A DNA stretch of 64,000 bases from contig NZ_JABDHQ010000003.1 of assembly GCF_018709685.1 (NCBI RefSeq), positions 1 to 64,000 on the forward strand, given 5' to 3'. A program made the translations under genes and the position numbers. The stretch's first letter is position 1. Each line of letters opens with the position of its first letter. The notes beneath the pieces were generated by a model. That model did not search any database, was not told the DNA's origin, and worked only from the letters and a program-made list of their open reading frames with translations. This DNA is from Akkermansia muciniphila (GTDB taxonomy: Bacteria > Verrucomicrobiota > Verrucomicrobiia > Verrucomicrobiales > Akkermansiaceae). Positions 60,503 through 64,000 of the stretch are shown here, piece after piece.

Positions 60503-61365
60503 GATTTGTCGGGGAATGCCTTGTTGAAAAAAGTGCGGATATCCGGATATTGAAATTCAAATCCCTCCCGCAGCAGCGTTTCCGGCACGGCGCACTGCCC
60601 GCGGGTAATCACCTGGGAAGCCTCCCCCATCAGCAGGCGCAGAACGGCGTCCGGCACATGGATGGACAGGCGGGTGTGGAAATGCTCCGCGGCGGCCTTG
60701 TAGAATTCGCGGTTGGTGGTGCGTTCCGGGGCCGTCACATTGACCGGGCCGGAGATGTCTCCCTTCCCCATGATGAAGATCAGGGCGTCCACCAGGTCCT
60801 CCAGGGCCACCCAGGAGAAGGAATGGTCCGGGTCCCCTACGGAAGCCGTGATGCCGAACCGGGCGGGCCTCACCATTCTGGGCAGGACTCCGCCATCCGG
60901 GGAAAGAACCACGCCAAACCGGGTGCGGACCAGCCGCACGGAGCCGTTCACCAGCTCAGCCTCCTTTTCCCAGGCCAGGCATAATTCCGCCAGAAAGGAA
61001 TCCGCCGTTGGGTCATCCTTCTCACCATGGCACCCGGACGGGCTGTAGTACCCCACGGCGGAAGTGGAAATCATCACTTCCGGCGGCTCATGCAGGCGGT
61101 TGACCGCTTCCACCAGCTTGCGGGTGGTCATGATTCTGCTTTCCACCAGCTCCTTCTTGTAATCATCCGTCCAGCGCCGGTCGATGGGCGCCCCGGCCAG
61201 ATTGATGACGGCATTGCACCCCGCCAGGGCTTCTGCCAGGCAGTCCACGCTGTCCTGCGTGAAGAGGTAGCGCCACAAGGGCGTGACCTGGTGCCCCAGC
61301 ACCGCCAGGCGGCTGGATAAATGGCTGCCGATAAATCCGCTGGATCCCGTAATGGCTACATTCAT
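60499..61365 (-). CDS. TIGR01777-family SDR protein (epimerase-like)
   Basis: A 288-residue atypical extended short-chain dehydrogenase. MNVAITGSSGFIGSHLSSRLAVLGHQV is the NAD(P) site, followed by NLAGAPIDRRWTDDYKKELVESRIMTTRKLVEA, SASAVGYY-like STSAVGYYSPSG and SFSWVALEDLVDAL, all signatures of the YfcH/SDR39U1 group. Its biological role is not defined. The frame extends to 61548, but the Rossmann strand begins at 61365. It is coupled to the lipocalin gene. Confidence 0.9.
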   Translation of the reverse strand: MNVAITGSSGFIGSHLSSRLAVLGHQVTPLWRYLFTQDSVDCLAEALAGCNAVINLAGAPIDRRWTDDYKKELVESRIMTTRKLVEAVNRLHEPPEVMISTSAVGYYSPSGCHGEKDDPTADSFLAELCLAWEKEAELVNGSVRLVRTRFGVVLSPDGGVLPRMVRPARFGITASVGDPDHSFSWVALEDLVDALIFIMGKGDISGPVNVTAPERTTNREFYKAAAEHFHTRLSIHVPDAVLRLLMGEASQVITRGQCAVPETLLREGFEFQYPDIRTFFNKAFPDKS

Positions 61366-61776
61366 GACCTTGAATTCAGATAACGTCCATTTCCGCCGCC
61401 GCATTCCGGCATACTGCCGGAAACATCCTGCACGGAAACGGACAACCTTTAACGGATAAGACATTTCTTCCGCGCCCCTCCGTTCAGCGGAGGACGTACT
61501 TTGACAGTCCACCGCCTCCGCAACGTCTCCCAGCACCGGATTCCGCACGCGGCCCGGGAAAAGGGAACCTGGTTTCCGCCCACCTCATTTATGCAGGGAA
61601 ACGCCCCTGCAACCACTTTCTCAAGAACAAACCATCATCCTTCACCACTCCCGCAGTGACCGTCATTGGTGCGGGGCCGCAGGTCCCTACCCTCTGCAAT
61701 TTCATCCGCAGCCTTTCGCACTGTCGTGCGCGCAATTGAGCAAGCGTCCCCCCGGCACGCCGGAACGGGGGCGGCC
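61366..61776. other. Intergenic gap, nothing recognised
   Basis: About 410 bases lie between the SDR start and the membrane protein stop. The open frames here lack coding character. No terminator with a T-run was found. Confidence 0.4.
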
Positions 61777-62454
61777 TCAAGCCGGGCCGGAGATGGAAAA
61801 GTCGTCTTCTTCCCCTTCTTCGGCAAATTCATGTTTGAGCATGAAGAGGCCGCACACGTTCATCAGCACGCAGGTGACGTAGAGCTTCACGGGGGCCATG
61901 ACAAAATCCAGCAGCAGACCGGAAGGAAGGTTCAGGATCACCCATCCTCCTGCGCCAATGGCGGCAAGCACCCCGGCATAGGCCAGGGGCGCCCTCCGGA
62001 CCAGCATCCACCAGCCCACGGGTGAAAGCCCGGAAAAACTTTCCAGAACGGCTGTTCTCATGAACGCTCCCGGGAAGTACACCGCCCCCGCCGCAATGAA
62101 AAGCCAGGCCAGGGGGCCGTCCAAATCCCAGTCCGCCACGTTCAGGTAAATAACCAGAGGCAGGGAAGACACCACCATGCACGCCACCAGTTGAATGAAA
62201 GGCATCATCATGCTGTCCAGCCAGTCCTCCAGCTCCGGGAAAAGGCAGATTTCCTCCTCACCCATGGCGGACTGCTGCACCATCTTCATGAAAAAGACGC
62301 CCATGAAGGGCAGCAGGAAGCAGAAATTGGCAATCAGGCCAATGAGGGAAGCCCATGAAGCCAAATACATGGCCCATATAATAAGCACTCCAAAAATAAA
62401 CACCATGGGGCGCCCCCGGAAAGGGTAGCCCAAAGAAGAGAGGTAGTCGGACAT
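61777..62454 (-). CDS. Membrane protein, DUF4013-like
   Basis: A 225-residue protein with about six hydrophobic segments. The N-terminal part (LSSLGYPFRGRPMVFIFGVLIIWAMYLASW) and the mid-protein AWLFIAAGAVYFPGAFMRTAVLESF resemble DUF4013-type integral membrane proteins, whose function is unknown. The C-terminus is acidic (EFAEEGEEDDFSISGPA) and probably cytoplasmic. It stands alone on the minus strand. Confidence 0.7.
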   Translation of the reverse strand: MSDYLSSLGYPFRGRPMVFIFGVLIIWAMYLASWASLIGLIANFCFLLPFMGVFFMKMVQQSAMGEEEICLFPELEDWLDSMMMPFIQLVACMVVSSLPLVIYLNVADWDLDGPLAWLFIAAGAVYFPGAFMRTAVLESFSGLSPVGWWMLVRRAPLAYAGVLAAIGAGGWVILNLPSGLLLDFVMAPVKLYVTCVLMNVCGLFMLKHEFAEEGEEDDFSISGPA

Positions 62455-62530
62455 GCGGAAATGTTAGATAAGCTACCCCACACCGTCAACGCCTTATTCC
62501 ATCTCTAACAAAAAAGTTTATTCCTCCCTT

Positions 62531-63517
62531 TCAGGAATAAAACGCCTCCACCGCCCGCGCCATGCGCTCCATGTCCTGCGGACCGCAGCGCTGGTCCACG
62601 GGCAGCGGCAGCAGATGCAGCGCCAGCTTCCATTCCAGGCTGTCCGCCGGAGCCCGTTCCAGTACCTCCGGCCACAGCAGGGGAACCAGGATGCGTTCAT
62701 CAATCAGAGCGTTTCTCAATTCCGGAAAAGCCGTCCAAAACGGATAGCAGAAAGGCCCGGACACGGAATCAAGGTCCACGGACAGCCGGTTCAACGGCCC
62801 CAGCCTTTCGTGCAGAAACCGGAAGTTCTCCATGCGCCGGAGCCTTGCCCGCTCATAGTCAATGCCGCCAATCAAACGTTCCGTCAAACGGGACATCCTG
62901 CGCAAGGGGGCGTTCCGCAAACGCTCCTCGTTGCGCCCGCAGGCCGCAGACGCCCCCTCCGGCCCATGTTCCAGCCATTCCAGCAGGAAGGCGGCGTCCG
63001 GCAGGGATTCATCCCGTTCCTCCGGCTCCGGCAGCGGATCCCCGGCCCCCATGACGGCAATACCCCCGTCCGGCAGCCCGGAAAATTTGCGCGGGCTGTA
63101 CAGGGCGCACGCCCCGGAACGCGGCGGGGAATACAGGGCCAGCGCATTGTCCACAATCAGCCTCCCTCCATACCGGGAGGCCAGCAGGTCCACATACTTC
63201 TCCTTGATGCCGAAGTAATTTGCGTACAGCAGGTATTCCCCCTCCTCCAGTTCCGGCAGCTTCTCCAGCTCCAGGCGTTCGTCCAGGCGGTAAAAGACGG
63301 CGGGCACCCGGAGCCGTTCCATCGGTTCCAGCGCCGCCGGGCACGTATACAGGGGAACATGGACGCGCCGCACATCTCCCAGACGGCGTAGGATATGCTC
63401 CAGTGCGCGCCTGCCGGAATTCACGGCTACGCTCCGGCCAGGATGCCATTGCGGGAAATTGCCGTATTCCGGCAGTTCCAGACCGAAAAAGCCGCCTATG
63501 TCCGTCCGCCCTTCCAT
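62531..63517 (-). CDS. DegT/DnrJ/EryC1-like PLP-dependent aminotransferase
   Basis: A 328-residue protein. NSGRRALEHILRRLG is the phosphate/substrate site, followed by VPLYTCPAALEP, LIVDNALALYS (PLP-pyridine Asp) and LYSPRKFSGLPDGGIAVM, where the Lys should bind PLP (this family usually has SxxKxxxxGGG). It is shorter than the typical 370-400 residues. Such enzymes make amino sugars for surface glycans, but no sugar-nucleotide partner lies next to it. Confidence 0.75.
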   Translation of the reverse strand: MEGRTDIGGFFGLELPEYGNFPQWHPGRSVAVNSGRRALEHILRRLGDVRRVHVPLYTCPAALEPMERLRVPAVFYRLDERLELEKLPELEEGEYLLYANYFGIKEKYVDLLASRYGGRLIVDNALALYSPPRSGACALYSPRKFSGLPDGGIAVMGAGDPLPEPEERDESLPDAAFLLEWLEHGPEGASAACGRNEERLRNAPLRRMSRLTERLIGGIDYERARLRRMENFRFLHERLGPLNRLSVDLDSVSGPFCYPFWTAFPELRNALIDERILVPLLWPEVLERAPADSLEWKLALHLLPLPVDQRCGPQDMERMARAVEAFYS

Positions 63518-63896
63518 GCGCCATGCATACTACATCCGCCTCTTAAAAGAAAGCGCCATGTGGAACGGCCCCGTGCCCGCCATGGCGGAACAGCGCGGGA
63601 ACGGTTGAAAACGGAGCGGCCTCCCATCGGCTTCATGCTCCCGGAACACTGGAACAAGGGCAAGATACAGCGTTCCCCTCAATCCCTCCCCGCCCTTCCC
63701 GGCGGTTTGAGAAGGGATGCGCCCGCTCCCGCACCGGGGGGAGTGGCAGAACACGGCCGGGAAGAAAAAATCAAAGGGGAATGGATCGCAGGCATGCGGG
63801 AAAAGACGCCGGGCGCCCAGGCATCAGGCTACCTCCGCAACGCCTCTCAAACCGTCGCATTTTGAACGGATGCCCCGGGAATGGACTCCAGACCTT
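63518..63896. other. Intergenic gap, nothing recognised
   Basis: The frames in this stretch overlap the DegT-like gene and do not resemble proteins. No RNA gene or terminator was found. Confidence 0.35.
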
Positions 63897-64000
63897 ATGC
63901 CTTCATCATTCACACTTCACAGCAAGGACCTGGGCGGCGTCGCCACGCCTGTCAACCGGCACACCAGCATTGGAGGAGCCAATCAGTCCCCCCAGCTCTT
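63897..64000 (+). CDS. YbhB/YbcL (PEBP) family protein, 5' part cut by the window end
   Basis: The 34 visible codons start MPSSFTLHSKDLGG and continue to GGANQSPQL. This matches the N-terminus of bacterial phosphatidylethanolamine-binding-like proteins (FxLxSxDF...GxNxSPxLxW). The rest lies beyond the window. The role of bacterial members is poorly defined. Confidence 0.7.
   Translation, partial: MPSSFTLHSKDLGGVATPVNRHTSIGGANQSPQL

Noticed and set aside
63395-63865. 156-residue plus-strand frame near the window end
   Set aside because: It overlaps the DegT-like gene and has no protein-like features; the real plus-strand gene begins at 63897.

Overview
The window is high-GC chromosomal DNA that looks like Akkermansia muciniphila or a close relative (Verrucomicrobiota). 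The assignment is by inference from gene content. The window carries LL-diaminopimelate aminotransferase (typical of the PVC group and a few other phyla), secreted glycan-degrading enzymes of a mucin forager (GH27 alpha-galactosidase, Cys-type sulfatase, a large DUF3472/PA14/BNR-like protein, a GH42-like protein), an autotransporter, and few Shine-Dalgarno sequences. No rRNA, tRNA, CRISPR array, insertion sequence or prophage was seen.

Layout. 0.1-4.1 kb: a thioredoxin-fold-like protein, aroB, a lipoprotein, an orphan terminator (possible small RNA) and a Tat-exported Gfo/Idh/MocA protein. 4.1-7.8 kb: actA-actB of alternative complex III, with no actC-F behind them. 7.9-13.5 kb: a periplasmic helical protein, amidase-recG (minus), GTP-type PEP carboxykinase. 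13.5-18.6 kb: an AT-rich gap followed by a GH42-like secreted protein and a secreted partner. 18.7-21.5 kb: purH-pdxJ-acpS (minus). 21.7-24.7 kb: rplI, corA, argB and a lipocalin-like lipoprotein. 25.3-27.9 kb: cbiM(N)-cbiQ-cbiO, an ECF cobalt/nickel importer. 27.9-31.4 kb: ispE, an exported protein and a dinG-type helicase (minus). 31.5-35.6 kb: topoisomerase subunit B, uppS, a mannose-1-phosphate guanylyltransferase and ruvX. 35.7-37.2 kb: an enoyl-reductase-like MDR protein and a DUF3592-like protein. 37.6-38.3 kb: rpmB, a structured intergenic segment and a 74-aa arm-DNA-binding-like protein. 38.3-47.5 kb: GH27, apbE, the DUF3472/BNR protein and the autotransporter. 47.5-54.6 kb: dapL, a DNA-alkylation-repair protein, eno-ftsB and a sulfatase, with two zinc-ribbon membrane paralogs. 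54.8-64 kb: two unknown secreted proteins, ilvC-ABC ATPase-GntR, SDR-lipocalin, a membrane protein, a DegT-like enzyme and the start of a YbhB/PEBP protein cut by the window end.

The most interesting signal is upstream of the autotransporter. Two exact 16-bp inverted repeats (44668-44683 and 44940-44955) enclose 256 bp. A TTGACT box lies just inside the left repeat and points away from the gene. If the segment flips, TTGACT lands 17 bp from AATTAT, which ends 7 bp before the autotransporter ATG. That is the same near-leaderless geometry seen at aroB, the Gfo/Idh gene, pckG and the sulfatase. This predicts a phase-variable invertible promoter, shown here in the OFF orientation. Other leads are the orphan actAB pair, the orphan terminator at 2680-2721, the nested stem structure at 37878-37961, and a perfect 12-bp inverted repeat at the predicted ilvC transcription start.
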